Positions 10,087 to 18,751 of a stretch of 64,000 bases of DNA are shown in pieces. The notes under the pieces were generated by a model that saw only the letters and a program-made list of their open reading frames with translations, was not told the origin of the DNA and made no database searches. The position numbers were made by a program, and so were the translations under genes. This DNA is from Bacteroides acidifaciens (GTDB taxonomy: Bacteria; Bacteroidota; Bacteroidia; Bacteroidales; Bacteroidaceae). The stretch spans positions 1,736,001 to 1,800,000 of the forward strand of contig NZ_CAEUHO010000001.1 of NCBI RefSeq assembly GCF_903181435.1. Direction: 5' to 3'. The first letter of the stretch is position 1. Each line of letters begins with the position of its first letter.

Positions 10087-10410
10087 TTACTTCTTATCCG
10101 CTTTTTTACCGTCTTTCTTCGTTTCTTTCACAAATTCGGCTTCATAATTGAATTTATTAAATCCCGCCTGCAAGTTCTTCACATTTGTCTTTTCAGCATC
10201 GTATGTGATAGTAACTATCCGGTCTTTCACAACAGTGGAAATGTCTTTCAGACCTTTCTCAAAACGCATGTTGTCCTTCACCTTCTTTTCACATTTTTCG
10301 CAGTGCATCTGAGTCACCTTGAATACTACCACGCGAATATCCTTTGCCATTACGGCAACTACACTCAAAAGAGCCACCACGCAAGTGGCCATCCATCTTT
10401 TTGTTTTCAT
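10087..10410 (-). CDS. Secreted heavy-metal-associated (HMA) domain protein
   Basis: About 107 residues from an internal Met chosen because it opens a good signal peptide (MKTKRWMATCVVALLSVVAVMA). A longer start at 10434 adds MTFKQMRK. The mature part is a single ferredoxin-like HMA domain with the metal-binding pair in QMHCEKCEKKVKDNM, then ISTVVKDRIVTITYDAEKT and a lysine-rich tail. Being exported, it probably binds or hands on copper in the periplasm. It lies between the TonB receptor (33 bases from the longer start) and copA (about 100 bases) on the same strand. Confidence 0.88.
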   Translation of the reverse strand: MKTKRWMATCVVALLSVVAVMAKDIRVVVFKVTQMHCEKCEKKVKDNMRFEKGLKDISTVVKDRIVTITYDAEKTNVKNLQAGFNKFNYEAEFVKETKKDGKKADKK

Positions 10411-10443
10411 TTTTCTCATCTGTTTAAAAGTCATTTATTCTTT

Positions 10444-12666
10444 TTATTCACTGTTTCTAGCCAAGTTGAAACGCAGTCCGATATACGCCTTTGCACCGTG
10501 CATCGGTCCCCATATCATGGTGGAATCAAAGTTATCTCCCCAGGGATTTGCTGCGTCGATAATCGGGTTCTTCTGCTTGAAGTTTGTCAGGTTCTCGCCA
10601 CCTACGTATATAGACCAGCGACGAAAATAGCGGGTTACTTGCAGGCTGAGTTGTTCAAAGCTGCCATAACGGCGGTTCCATGAGAGTTGTCCGTCCCCAA
10701 GTTTGTAAGGGGAAGGCATTCTGCCGCCGCCATTCAATTGCAGTGTTGCGTCAAATTGCCATATTCCCAGTGGAGTTTGATACGAAGCAGTCAACAAACC
10801 TTTGTATTTACTGGTCAAAGGTCTTTCCATCCGCTCGCCTTTGTAGGTGGTTTGCGCATCCGTCAAGCGGTAAGCGCCTGTCAGAGTAAATCCTTTGAAG
10901 AACGGATAGCTGGCTTCCACTTGGAATACATGCGAGTATGAACGCCCGTCAAGGTTGTAGAAAGACACTCCGTGGGGATTGCTGTCCATATCTACAACGA
11001 CTTGTTTCAGAAAGTCCGTATAGTAGTATTCGGCATTTATATTCAGTGTTTTGCCGAATATCGGAATGTAAGTGGATACGCTCGCGCCATAGTTCCATGC
11101 TTCCTCCATATCCAGATTCTTCGCAATCTCTACTTTACGGCTGCTGGAAAGCAGATAGTTATTTTCTGCCAGTACATGATTTGTCCGGTAGCCTTTTCCA
11201 GCAGAGAGACGGAAGTTCACATATTCATTCGGATTGTATTTGAGATGCGCACGAGGAGTTACAAAGAATCCATGTTCGTTACTGTAATCTCCGCGAAGTC
11301 CTGCCATAAACATCCATTGATCGTTCAGATTCAAGGTGTACTGCACATAAGCACCGGGGACGGCTTCTTTCTCAAAAGCTTTGAGAGCGACTTTATCTAC
11401 ATTATTTTCCAAACGGTAATGTTGGTCGTAAGCATCGTAATTGAAACTCAGTCCGGCAGAGAAACTGTTCTGCTTATTAAACTCCGTTTCGAACATCAAT
11501 GAAGCGTAAACATTGGTTTGGTCTACATTATAAAGTTTCTGTCCGTAGTTGGCGTCCTGATTATGCAAAGAGGCAGAAAGAATCAAAGCCAGGTTTGTAT
11601 TCTTCTCCTTATTAAATATATAAGCATTTTTGGTGAAGAACTCATAACGTTCTGTGTCAATGTTTACTTTATAAGGATTGTCAAAATGCATTCCGCCATG
11701 ATTGGCTTGTCCGCTGGTACGTGTTTCGGAAAGTGCTTTGATACCTGCCTGGAAAACATAATGGTCACCCATATACGCCCACCGGTTCCACACGTTGTAT
11801 TGCTCTACCTGCGGAATATCTACAAATCCGTCATCATTGCCATCGTGGGCTTTTGTCTCGTTTTCATAATGCGCCAGCAGAGAAGTACTCCAGCGTTTGG
11901 AGATTTTCAGCGTAGCATCCGCATTGGCTTCATAACGATTGGTAGTGCTTGCGAAAAGATTAGCGGATACCCAGTCTGCTTCCGGTAATTGGGGCTTCTT
12001 GAACTCGACGTTAATCTGCCCTGTAATGGCTTCATAGCCATTCTTCACGGAAGAAGTTCCTTTGGAAACCTGTATGCTCTGCATCCACGGACCTGGAACA
12101 TAGCCCAAGCCATAAGGAGCAGCAGCCCCGCGATAGTTTGGAATGTTCTCCGTCAGCATCTGCACATAAGTGCCGGACAATCCCAACAATTTGATTTGCT
12201 TGGCTCCTGTTGCCGCATCAGAATAACTCACATCGACTGAAGGATTCGTCACAAAACTTTCTCCCAAGTTACAACAAGCGGCTCTGCTCAACTCGGCACT
12301 GCTTATCATATCTTCATTCATCACGCTGCTGCGTAGTTTCATTGTTCCCAACCGGCGACTGACTACATTGACTTCATTCAGCTCCACCCCATCGCGAAGC
12401 ACAATATCCAGCTTCTGATTCTTACCATTCACATGAATCGTATCGTTCTGAAAACCGATAAAGCTGACTATAAGCATATGGCTTTTGGAAGGTTTGCTGA
12501 TAGAAAAACTTCCGTCTTCCTTAGTAGTCACGCCTTGTCCTGTATTCATCCAGAATACGTTTGCTCCGGGAACAACTTCCCCGGTACTATCTTTTACTGT
12601 TCCATGTACTTGTGCCTGCATATTGCTTGCAAACAACAGGAACAGTCCTATTATCAAATATTTCAT
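10444..12666 (-). CDS. TonB-dependent outer membrane receptor, copper-cluster type
   Basis: A 740-residue outer membrane receptor. It has a signal peptide (MKYLIIGLFLLFASNMQAQ), a carboxypeptidase-regulatory-like domain (VHGTVKDSTGEVVPGANVFW, residues about 20-95), a plug domain near residues 110-230 and then a beta barrel ending in a short basic tail. The plug contains an unusual Cys pair in AACCNLGESFVTNPSVDVSY. A histidine-bearing loop NHGGMHFDNP lies in the barrel. It is flanked by a Cys-rich HYC_CC_PP protein upstream and an HMA protein plus CopA downstream, so import or sensing of copper or a copper chelate is likely, though this is inference. A -7-like TAATTTTG lies at 12692-12699 on this strand. 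Confidence 0.9.
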   Translation of the reverse strand: MKYLIIGLFLLFASNMQAQVHGTVKDSTGEVVPGANVFWMNTGQGVTTKEDGSFSISKPSKSHMLIVSFIGFQNDTIHVNGKNQKLDIVLRDGVELNEVNVVSRRLGTMKLRSSVMNEDMISSAELSRAACCNLGESFVTNPSVDVSYSDAATGAKQIKLLGLSGTYVQMLTENIPNYRGAAAPYGLGYVPGPWMQSIQVSKGTSSVKNGYEAITGQINVEFKKPQLPEADWVSANLFASTTNRYEANADATLKISKRWSTSLLAHYENETKAHDGNDDGFVDIPQVEQYNVWNRWAYMGDHYVFQAGIKALSETRTSGQANHGGMHFDNPYKVNIDTERYEFFTKNAYIFNKEKNTNLALILSASLHNQDANYGQKLYNVDQTNVYASLMFETEFNKQNSFSAGLSFNYDAYDQHYRLENNVDKVALKAFEKEAVPGAYVQYTLNLNDQWMFMAGLRGDYSNEHGFFVTPRAHLKYNPNEYVNFRLSAGKGYRTNHVLAENNYLLSSSRKVEIAKNLDMEEAWNYGASVSTYIPIFGKTLNINAEYYYTDFLKQVVVDMDSNPHGVSFYNLDGRSYSHVFQVEASYPFFKGFTLTGAYRLTDAQTTYKGERMERPLTSKYKGLLTASYQTPLGIWQFDATLQLNGGGRMPSPYKLGDGQLSWNRRYGSFEQLSLQVTRYFRRWSIYVGGENLTNFKQKNPIIDAANPWGDNFDSTMIWGPMHGAKAYIGLRFNLARNSE

Positions 12667-12710
12667 TCTTTCTAAACTTTCTTTCGAGATACAAAATTAG
12701 TTCATTTTTC

Positions 12711-12727
12711 ATGCAACTTGGTTGCAT
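12711..12727. promoter_or_regulatory. Perfect 7-bp inverted repeat upstream of the copper-cluster receptor
   Basis: ATGCAAC-TTG-GTTGCAT is a perfect palindrome with a 3-base spacer. It lies about 45 bases before the receptor start, just upstream of the likely -7 element, where an operator or activator site could act. No regulator is identified. Confidence 0.4.
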
Positions 12728-12796
12728 TCAATCTCACCTCACCTTCCAGCTTTAATTCAGCAGAAAGCAAAGTCCTAAAAAAGAAAGAAATAGTGG

Positions 12797-13195
12797 CTAA
12801 ATTAGATAGGTGGCATATAGCGCCAACTTCTGTCTGGAGCAGAGAGGTGGCGGCGAAGTAGAAGTATCGTACTCTACTGATTTATCTGAATATGCAAAAG
12901 TCAGCAAATAACAGAACTGCGCACAGAAGAGGTCAACTGCTTGAGGTGAAACATTCAACTCAGTAGTATGTTTCATCAAGTCCAGCTTATAGATAGTAGC
13001 CGTACAACCTTTTGATTTGCAATCCTTCTTAGAGTCGCAAGTATGTGTTTTCTTACATTTCGGACAGCCTGTATCACAACAGCTTTGCACCGTTTCACAA
13101 CGGGCACAACAATAGTGCATAATAGATACTCCTGCTCCCGAATAGATAATCAAGAGGGAAAGAATCAATGCTGTTATGTAAGCTAACTTTTTCAT
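12797..13195 (-). CDS. HYC_CC_PP family cysteine-rich protein
   Basis: About 132 residues from the Met that opens a signal or membrane segment (MKKLAYITALILSLLIIYSGAGVSI); a start 30 bases upstream is less likely. The region after the helix has MHYCCARCE, then more Cys pairs (CCDTGCPKCKKTHTC), and the C-terminus has the triple proline SPPPLCSRQ. These are the three landmarks that name the HYC_CC_PP family of Bacteroidetes. The function is unknown, but the thiol content and position as first gene of the copper cluster suggest metal binding in the envelope. The gap to the receptor is 130 bases and holds the palindrome described separately. Confidence 0.72.
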   Translation of the reverse strand: MKKLAYITALILSLLIIYSGAGVSIMHYCCARCETVQSCCDTGCPKCKKTHTCDSKKDCKSKGCTATIYKLDLMKHTTELNVSPQAVDLFCAQFCYLLTFAYSDKSVEYDTSTSPPPLCSRQKLALYATYLI

Positions 13196-13417
13196 ACCAA
13201 GGGACAAAGATAAGAATAAAAACAAATTAAATATTATAATTTATAGAAAAAACAAGCATAATGTCACATATGTTACAATTCAGAATCCACCTCTTGCTTT
13301 CTTCTTTTAGAAATACCTGAATATTTTTCTGTATTTATTAGTCCGATTCGTGAATTTCATCTATATTTGTCAATAGTGAATGAGATAGTAAATGTGTAAT
13401 TTATAGAAAAAACGAGT

Positions 13418-14269
13418 ATGAAAAAACAATATGTCAGCCTGCTTGCTATTATACTTTCGGTAAGCGGCTTTTTGTTTTCTTGTCATGACAAGATGAACAA
13501 AAACACAGGTGCGTTACAATTCGACAGTATCCAGGTGAATGAGACGGCACACCTCTTTAACGATACAGCCAAACCGGCTTGTAATATAATTATCAATTTC
13601 GCCTATCCCGTCAAGTCATCGGATGATATGCTGAAAGACAGTCTGAATACTTATTTCATTTCCGCCTGCTTCGGCGATAAGTACATTGGGGAAAAACCGG
13701 AAGAGGTCATAAAGCAATATACGGAAAATTATATCAGTGAATATCGCCGCGACTTGGAGCCGATGTACACAGAAGATGAGAAAGATAAGGAAGACGAAGC
13801 ATCCATCGGTGCTTGGTATTCTTATTATAAAGGTATCGAAAGCCACGTGCAACTGTATGAGAAAGATTTGCTTGTATATCGTATTGACTATAATGAATAT
13901 ACCGGTGGTGCACATGGCATCTATATGACGACTTACCTGAATATGGATCTTACGCTGATGCGTCCGCTCCGTCTTGACGACATTTTCGTCGGAGATTACA
14001 AAGACCCGCTGACCGACCTCATTTGGAACCAGCTCATGGCTGACAACAAAGTGACGACTCACGAAGCTTTGGAAGATATGGGATATGCTTCGACCGGTGA
14101 CATCACTCCGACCGAGAATTTCTATCTGAGCAAAGAAGGCATTACCTTCTATTATAATGTATATGACATCACTCCCTATTCCATGGGACCGGTAAAGGTG
14201 ACAATCCCATTCCCTATGATGGAACATCTTCTCGGCAGCAACCCGATTTTGGGAGAACTGAAAGATTAA
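13418..14269 (+). CDS. DUF3298/RsiV-like lipoprotein
   Basis: A 283-residue lipoprotein with signal peptide and lipobox (LFSCHDK, lipidated Cys near residue 22). The C-terminal half has the signature of the DUF4163/DUF3298 (RsiV-like) families, with YTGGAHGIYMTTYLNMDL near residue 161. It ends with the beta-rich FYYNVYDITPYSMGPVKVTIPF. RsiV in Bacillus is a lysozyme-sensing anti-sigma factor, but here no sigma-factor-binding part is present, so only the extracytoplasmic fold is shared. The binding partner is unknown. The gene is divergent from the HYC_CC_PP gene. Confidence 0.8.
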   Translation: MKKQYVSLLAIILSVSGFLFSCHDKMNKNTGALQFDSIQVNETAHLFNDTAKPACNIIINFAYPVKSSDDMLKDSLNTYFISACFGDKYIGEKPEEVIKQYTENYISEYRRDLEPMYTEDEKDKEDEASIGAWYSYYKGIESHVQLYEKDLLVYRIDYNEYTGGAHGIYMTTYLNMDLTLMRPLRLDDIFVGDYKDPLTDLIWNQLMADNKVTTHEALEDMGYASTGDITPTENFYLSKEGITFYYNVYDITPYSMGPVKVTIPFPMMEHLLGSNPILGELKD

Positions 14270-14381
14270 ACTTCATAAAAGAACGAAACCTGATGGATAT
14301 CCTGTTGTGACTATGCAGATAGCTATTTAGGCGGATATTCATTTCATATAATTTCTAATCAGTAATTTGTAATTGATAAAA

Positions 14382-15002
14382 GTGGAAATCATAGAGAAAT
14401 ACTTCCTTGAGCTGACAGAAGAGCAATGCAAACAATTTGCTGCTCTATATGACCTCTACATCGACTGGAATTCGAAAATCAACGTTATCTCACGCAAGGA
14501 TATCGAGAACTTGTATGAGCACCATGTGCTCCATTCATTAGGCATTGCCAAAGTCATCCAGTTCCGTCCCGGAACCAGTATCATGGACTTAGGAACAGGC
14601 GGCGGTTTCCCCGGCATTCCCTTGGCGATATTATTCCCCGAAACAAAGTTTCACCTTGTAGACAGCATCGGCAAAAAAGTACGTGTAGCAACAGAAGTGG
14701 CTAATGCCATCGGACTGAAAAACGTCACTTTCCGCCATGCCCGCGCAGAAGAGGAAAAACGCACGTTCGACTTCGTTGTCAGCCGTGCCGTTATGCCCCT
14801 GGCGGACTTGATTAAGATTATCAAAAAGAATATATCTTCCAAACAGCAGAATGCATTGCCCAACGGGCTTATCTGTCTCAAGGGCGGTGAACTGGAACAC
14901 GAAACGATGCCGTTCAAGCATAAGACAATGATTCACAGCCTGAGCGACAACTTCGAGGAGGAGTTCTTTGAAACAAAAAAAGTGGTATATGTCCCTATTT
15001 AA
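14382..15002 (+). CDS. rsmG: 16S rRNA (guanine(527)-N7)-methyltransferase RsmG
   Basis: RsmG methylates N7 of G527 in 16S rRNA using S-adenosylmethionine. The SAM site IMDLGTGGGFPGIPLAI lies near residue 68, with the N-terminal helical pattern YDLYIDWNSKINVISRKDIENLYEHHVLHSL typical of the family. The start is uncertain: no ATG is available. A GTG at 14382 gives MEIIEKYF, which fits family starts as I recall them, and a TTG at 14373 would add three residues. Length is normal. It begins about 110 bases after the lipoprotein gene. Confidence 0.93.
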   Translation: MEIIEKYFLELTEEQCKQFAALYDLYIDWNSKINVISRKDIENLYEHHVLHSLGIAKVIQFRPGTSIMDLGTGGGFPGIPLAILFPETKFHLVDSIGKKVRVATEVANAIGLKNVTFRHARAEEEKRTFDFVVSRAVMPLADLIKIIKKNISSKQQNALPNGLICLKGGELEHETMPFKHKTMIHSLSDNFEEEFFETKKVVYVPI

Positions 15003-15046
15003 AGACTATTAGTTGTTCTGAATAAGATTAATCATAGAAAAGAACC

Positions 15047-15685
15047 ATGAAAATAAAAAGGTTTGAATTTAATATGTTTCCCGTAAATTGCTACGTGTTA
15101 TGGGACGAAACAAAAGAAGCAGTCGTCATTGATCCGGGCTGTTTCTATGAAGAAGAGAAACAAGCACTGAAGAAGTTCATTCTCACGAACGGACTGACCG
15201 TGAAGCATCTTCTGAATACTCACTTACATTTGGATCATATCTTCGGGAATCCTTTCATGTTGAAAGAGTTCGGTTTGGCAGCAGAGGCGAATAAAGCGGA
15301 CGAGTATTGGATTGACGAAGCGCCGAAACAAAGCCGAATGTTTGGTTTCCAATTGCAGGAAGCACCCGTACCGTTGGGGAAATACCTGCATGACGGTGAT
15401 ATTATCACTTTCGGACACACCCAACTGGAAGCAATCCATGTGCCCGGTCACTCGCCCGGCAGCTTGGTGTATTATTGCAAAGAAGACAACTGCATGTTCT
15501 CCGGTGACGTCCTGTTTCAAGGCAGTATCGGTCGGGCCGACCTTACAGGTGGCAATTTCGACGAACTGATAGAGCATATTTGCAGCCGTCTTTTCATCCT
15601 TCCTAACGAGACAGTCGTTTATCCGGGACATGGCGCCCCCACGACCATCGGGATGGAAAAAGCAGAAAATCCATTTTTCAGATAA
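15047..15685 (+). CDS. MBL-fold metallo-hydrolase (glyoxalase II-like)
   Basis: A 212-residue metallo-beta-lactamase-fold hydrolase. The metal ligands are visible in order: THLHLDH near residue 58, HVPGHSPGS near residue 131, FSGDVLF near residue 150, and VYPGHGAPTTIG near residue 195. The compact size without the C-terminal helical domain of true glyoxalase II matches the common YcbL-like hydrolases, so the thioester substrate is uncertain. It lies between rsmG and gcvP on the same strand with gaps of 44 and 23 bases, so it is probably co-transcribed with gcvP. Confidence 0.88.
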   Translation: MKIKRFEFNMFPVNCYVLWDETKEAVVIDPGCFYEEEKQALKKFILTNGLTVKHLLNTHLHLDHIFGNPFMLKEFGLAAEANKADEYWIDEAPKQSRMFGFQLQEAPVPLGKYLHDGDIITFGHTQLEAIHVPGHSPGSLVYYCKEDNCMFSGDVLFQGSIGRADLTGGNFDELIEHICSRLFILPNETVVYPGHGAPTTIGMEKAENPFFR

Positions 15686-15708
15686 AACAATAAAATCCCC
15701 TTATCAAT

Positions 15709-18558
15709 ATGAAAACCGATTTGTTAGCTAGCCGTCACATCGGCATCAATGAACAAGACACAGCCGTGATGCTCCGCAAAATTGGAGTAGCATCACTGGA
15801 CGAACTTATTGACAAAACAATTCCTGCCAATATCCGGCTGAAAGAGCCGTTAGCATTGTCGAGCCCGTTGACGGAATACGAATTTGAAAAACACATCGCC
15901 ACACTGGCAAGCAAGAACAAACTGTACACCACCTACATCGGTCTGGGCTGGTACAATACGATTACACCCGCCGTTATCCAACGAAATGTATTCGAGAACC
16001 CGGTGTGGTACACTTCCTACACTCCTTATCAGACAGAAGTGTCGCAAGGACGCCTGGAAGCATTGATGAATTTCCAGACAGCCGTGTGCGACCTTACCGC
16101 CATGCCGCTTGCCAACTGTTCACTGCTGGACGAAGGAACCGCAGCAGCCGAAGCTGTCAACATGATGTATGCCCTGCGTTCTCGCGCCCAACAGAAATCG
16201 GGTGCAAACGTAGTCTTCGTTGACGAAAATGTCTTCCCGCAAACACTGGCTGTCATGACTACACGTGCCGTGCCGCAAGGTATCGAGCTGCGTGTAGGTA
16301 AATATAAGGATTTCGAACCTTCACCGGAAGTCTTCGCCTGCATCCTGCAATACCCCAATTCCAACGGAAACGTAGAAGATTACGCCGCATTTACAGAAAA
16401 AGCGCACACAGCCGATTGCAAGGTAGCTGTCGCTGCCGATATTCTGAGCCTTGCCCTGTTGACTCCGCCGGGAGAATGGGGAGCGGATATCGTATTCGGA
16501 ACAACCCAACGTCTGGGCACACCGATGTTCTATGGCGGTCCGTCCGCTGCTTACTTCGCCACAAGGGACGAATACAAACGGAATATGCCGGGACGTATCA
16601 TCGGATGGTCGAAAGATAAATACGGCAAACTCTGTTACCGCATGGCTTTACAGACGCGCGAACAACATATCAAACGAGAAAAAGCAACATCGAATATCTG
16701 CACGGCACAAGCCCTGCTGGCCACAATGGCAGGTTTCTACGCAGTCTACCACGGCCAGGAAGGTATTTCAACCATCGCTTCGCGTATCCACAGCATCACC
16801 GTATTCCTCGACAAGCAGTTGAAGAAATTCGGATATACGCAAGTAAACGCACAATATTTCGACACATTGCGTTTTGAACTGCCCGAACACGTTTCGGCAC
16901 AGCAGATTCGGACGATTGCACTCAGTAAAGAGGTAAATCTGCGCTATTTTGAGAATGGAGATGTAGGGTTCAGCATTGACGAAACTACGGATATTGCAGC
17001 CGCGAACGTATTGCTTTCCATCTTTGCCATCGCTGCCGGAAAAGATTATCAGAAAGCAGATGATATTCCGGAGAAAAGCAATATTGACAAGGCTCTGAAA
17101 CGTACGAGTCCTTTCCTTACTCACGAGGTATTCAACAAGTATCATACAGAAACGGAAATGATGCGTTATATCAAACGTTTGGACCGCAAGGATATTTCAC
17201 TGGCTCAATCCATGATTTCCCTCGGCTCATGCACAATGAAGTTGAACGCTGCTTCGGAAATGCTGCCTTTGAGCTGTTCCGAGTTTATGGGTATGCATCC
17301 GCTGGTTCCCGAAGACCAGGCTGAAGGATACCGCGAACTGATAAAGAACCTGAGTGAGGATTTGAAGATTATCACCGGTTTTGCAGGAGTAAGCCTGCAA
17401 CCGAATTCGGGTGCTGCGGGAGAATATACAGGTCTTCGCGTGATTCGCACTTACCTTGAAAGTATCGGTCAGGGACATCGGAACAAGGTTCTGATTCCGG
17501 CATCGGCTCACGGAACCAATCCTGCGTCGGCTATACAGGCAGGCTTTACAACCGTCACCTGTGCCTGCGATGAGCTGGGAAATGTAGATATGGATGACCT
17601 GCGTGCCAAAGCCGAAGAAAATAAAGATGAGTTAGCCGCATTAATGATTACCTATCCCTCGACTCATGGTATTTTTGAAACGGAGATAAAGGAGATTTGC
17701 AATATTATTCATGCGTGTGGCGCACAAGTATACATGGATGGTGCTAACATGAACGCACAAGTAGGACTGACCAATCCGGGATTTATCGGCGCTGATGTCT
17801 GCCATCTGAATCTTCACAAGACATTCGCTTCTCCTCACGGTGGCGGTGGTCCTGGAGTAGGTCCTATCTGTGTAGCAGAGCACTTGGTTCCTTTCCTGCC
17901 CGGACATGGTATCCTCGGCAATGCACAGAATCAGGTTTCTTCCGCTCCGTTCGGAAGTGCAGGTATCCTGCCTATCACATACGGATATATCCGCATGATG
18001 GGTACGGAAGGACTGACACAGGCAACTAAAATTGCGATTCTGAATGCCAACTACCTGGCTGCTTGCCTGAAAGACACTTATGGCATCGTCTATTGCGGAG
18101 CAAACGGTTTTGTAGGTCACGAAATGATTTTGGAATGCCGCAAGGTACACGAAGAAACAGGTATTTCGGAAAATGACATCGCAAAACGTCTGATGGATTA
18201 TGGTTATCATGCCCCTACCCTTTCTTTCCCTGTTCACGGCACGTTGATGATTGAACCTACGGAAAGCGAAAGCCTTGCCGAACTGGATAACTTCGTAGAG
18301 GTCATGTTGAATATCTGGAAAGAAATCCAGGAAGTGAAGAATGGTGAAGCAGATAAGAATGACAATGTACTGATTAATGCTCCGCACCCCGAATATGAAG
18401 TGGTCAATGACCTTTGGGAACATTCATACACACGCGAGAAAGCTGCTTATCCGATAGAGAGTGTACGTGAAAACAAATTCTGGATAAACGTGGCACGCGT
18501 AGATAATACGTTAGGAGACCGCAAGTTATTGCCGACCCGTTACGGAACATTTGATTGA
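15709..18558 (+). CDS. gcvP: Glycine dehydrogenase (decarboxylating), P-protein
   Basis: The pyridoxal-phosphate-dependent P-protein of the glycine cleavage system. It decarboxylates glycine and passes the aminomethyl group to the lipoylated H-protein. At 949 residues it is the single-chain homodimeric type, with both halves fused. The N-terminal half opens RHIGINEQD. The PLP lysine lies in NLHKTFASPHGGGGPG near residue 706, after VYMDGANMNAQVG. The C-terminal end (VARVDNTLGDRKLLPTRYG) is typical. The partner genes gcvH and gcvT are not in the window. lipB, about 9 kb away, serves the same lipoyl chemistry. Confidence 0.97.
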   Translation: MKTDLLASRHIGINEQDTAVMLRKIGVASLDELIDKTIPANIRLKEPLALSSPLTEYEFEKHIATLASKNKLYTTYIGLGWYNTITPAVIQRNVFENPVWYTSYTPYQTEVSQGRLEALMNFQTAVCDLTAMPLANCSLLDEGTAAAEAVNMMYALRSRAQQKSGANVVFVDENVFPQTLAVMTTRAVPQGIELRVGKYKDFEPSPEVFACILQYPNSNGNVEDYAAFTEKAHTADCKVAVAADILSLALLTPPGEWGADIVFGTTQRLGTPMFYGGPSAAYFATRDEYKRNMPGRIIGWSKDKYGKLCYRMALQTREQHIKREKATSNICTAQALLATMAGFYAVYHGQEGISTIASRIHSITVFLDKQLKKFGYTQVNAQYFDTLRFELPEHVSAQQIRTIALSKEVNLRYFENGDVGFSIDETTDIAAANVLLSIFAIAAGKDYQKADDIPEKSNIDKALKRTSPFLTHEVFNKYHTETEMMRYIKRLDRKDISLAQSMISLGSCTMKLNAASEMLPLSCSEFMGMHPLVPEDQAEGYRELIKNLSEDLKIITGFAGVSLQPNSGAAGEYTGLRVIRTYLESIGQGHRNKVLIPASAHGTNPASAIQAGFTTVTCACDELGNVDMDDLRAKAEENKDELAALMITYPSTHGIFETEIKEICNIIHACGAQVYMDGANMNAQVGLTNPGFIGADVCHLNLHKTFASPHGGGGPGVGPICVAEHLVPFLPGHGILGNAQNQVSSAPFGSAGILPITYGYIRMMGTEGLTQATKIAILNANYLAACLKDTYGIVYCGANGFVGHEMILECRKVHEETGISENDIAKRLMDYGYHAPTLSFPVHGTLMIEPTESESLAELDNFVEVMLNIWKEIQEVKNGEADKNDNVLINAPHPEYEVVNDLWEHSYTREKAAYPIESVRENKFWINVARVDNTLGDRKLLPTRYGTFD

Positions 18559-18568
18559 CATATCCTCC

Positions 18569-18734
18569 TGAGATAGCTCAGAGAGCATGACGTTTTAAAA
18601 AGCTAAAGCGGCGTTTTAGGAGTCCTAAAGCGCCGCTTTACATAGTATAAAGCACCGCTTTAAGAACCGTAAAGCGTTACCTTAACAGTATTGAAGTGTC
18701 GTCTCAAGAAAATGAGATGCCGTATCAAAAATAG
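18569..18734. repeat. Degenerate 22-bp tandem palindromic repeats
   Basis: About six or seven imperfect units fill the space between the convergent gcvP and nitroreductase genes. Clear units start at 18604, 18626, 18648, 18670, 18692 and 18713, so spacing is 22, 22, 22, 22 and 21 bp. The best units read TAAAGCGCCGCTTTA plus a 7-base variable linker, and each is itself an inverted repeat. Units 18604-18620 and 18623-18639 also pair with each other as a 17-bp hairpin with one G-U pair, which could act as a terminator for gcvP. Outer units diverge (TGAAGTGTCGTCTCA, TGAGATGCCGTATCA) but keep the palindromic edges. Confidence 0.75.
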
Positions 18735-18751
18735 TAAGTCACTGGATATTT

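Noticed and set aside
10444..12666. SusC of a polysaccharide-utilisation locus
   Set aside because: It is shorter than SusC, has no SusD partner, and sits in a metal-handling cluster.
18569..18734. CRISPR array
   Set aside because: Units are contiguous, degenerate and individually palindromic, with no identical repeats separated by unique spacers and no cas genes in the window.
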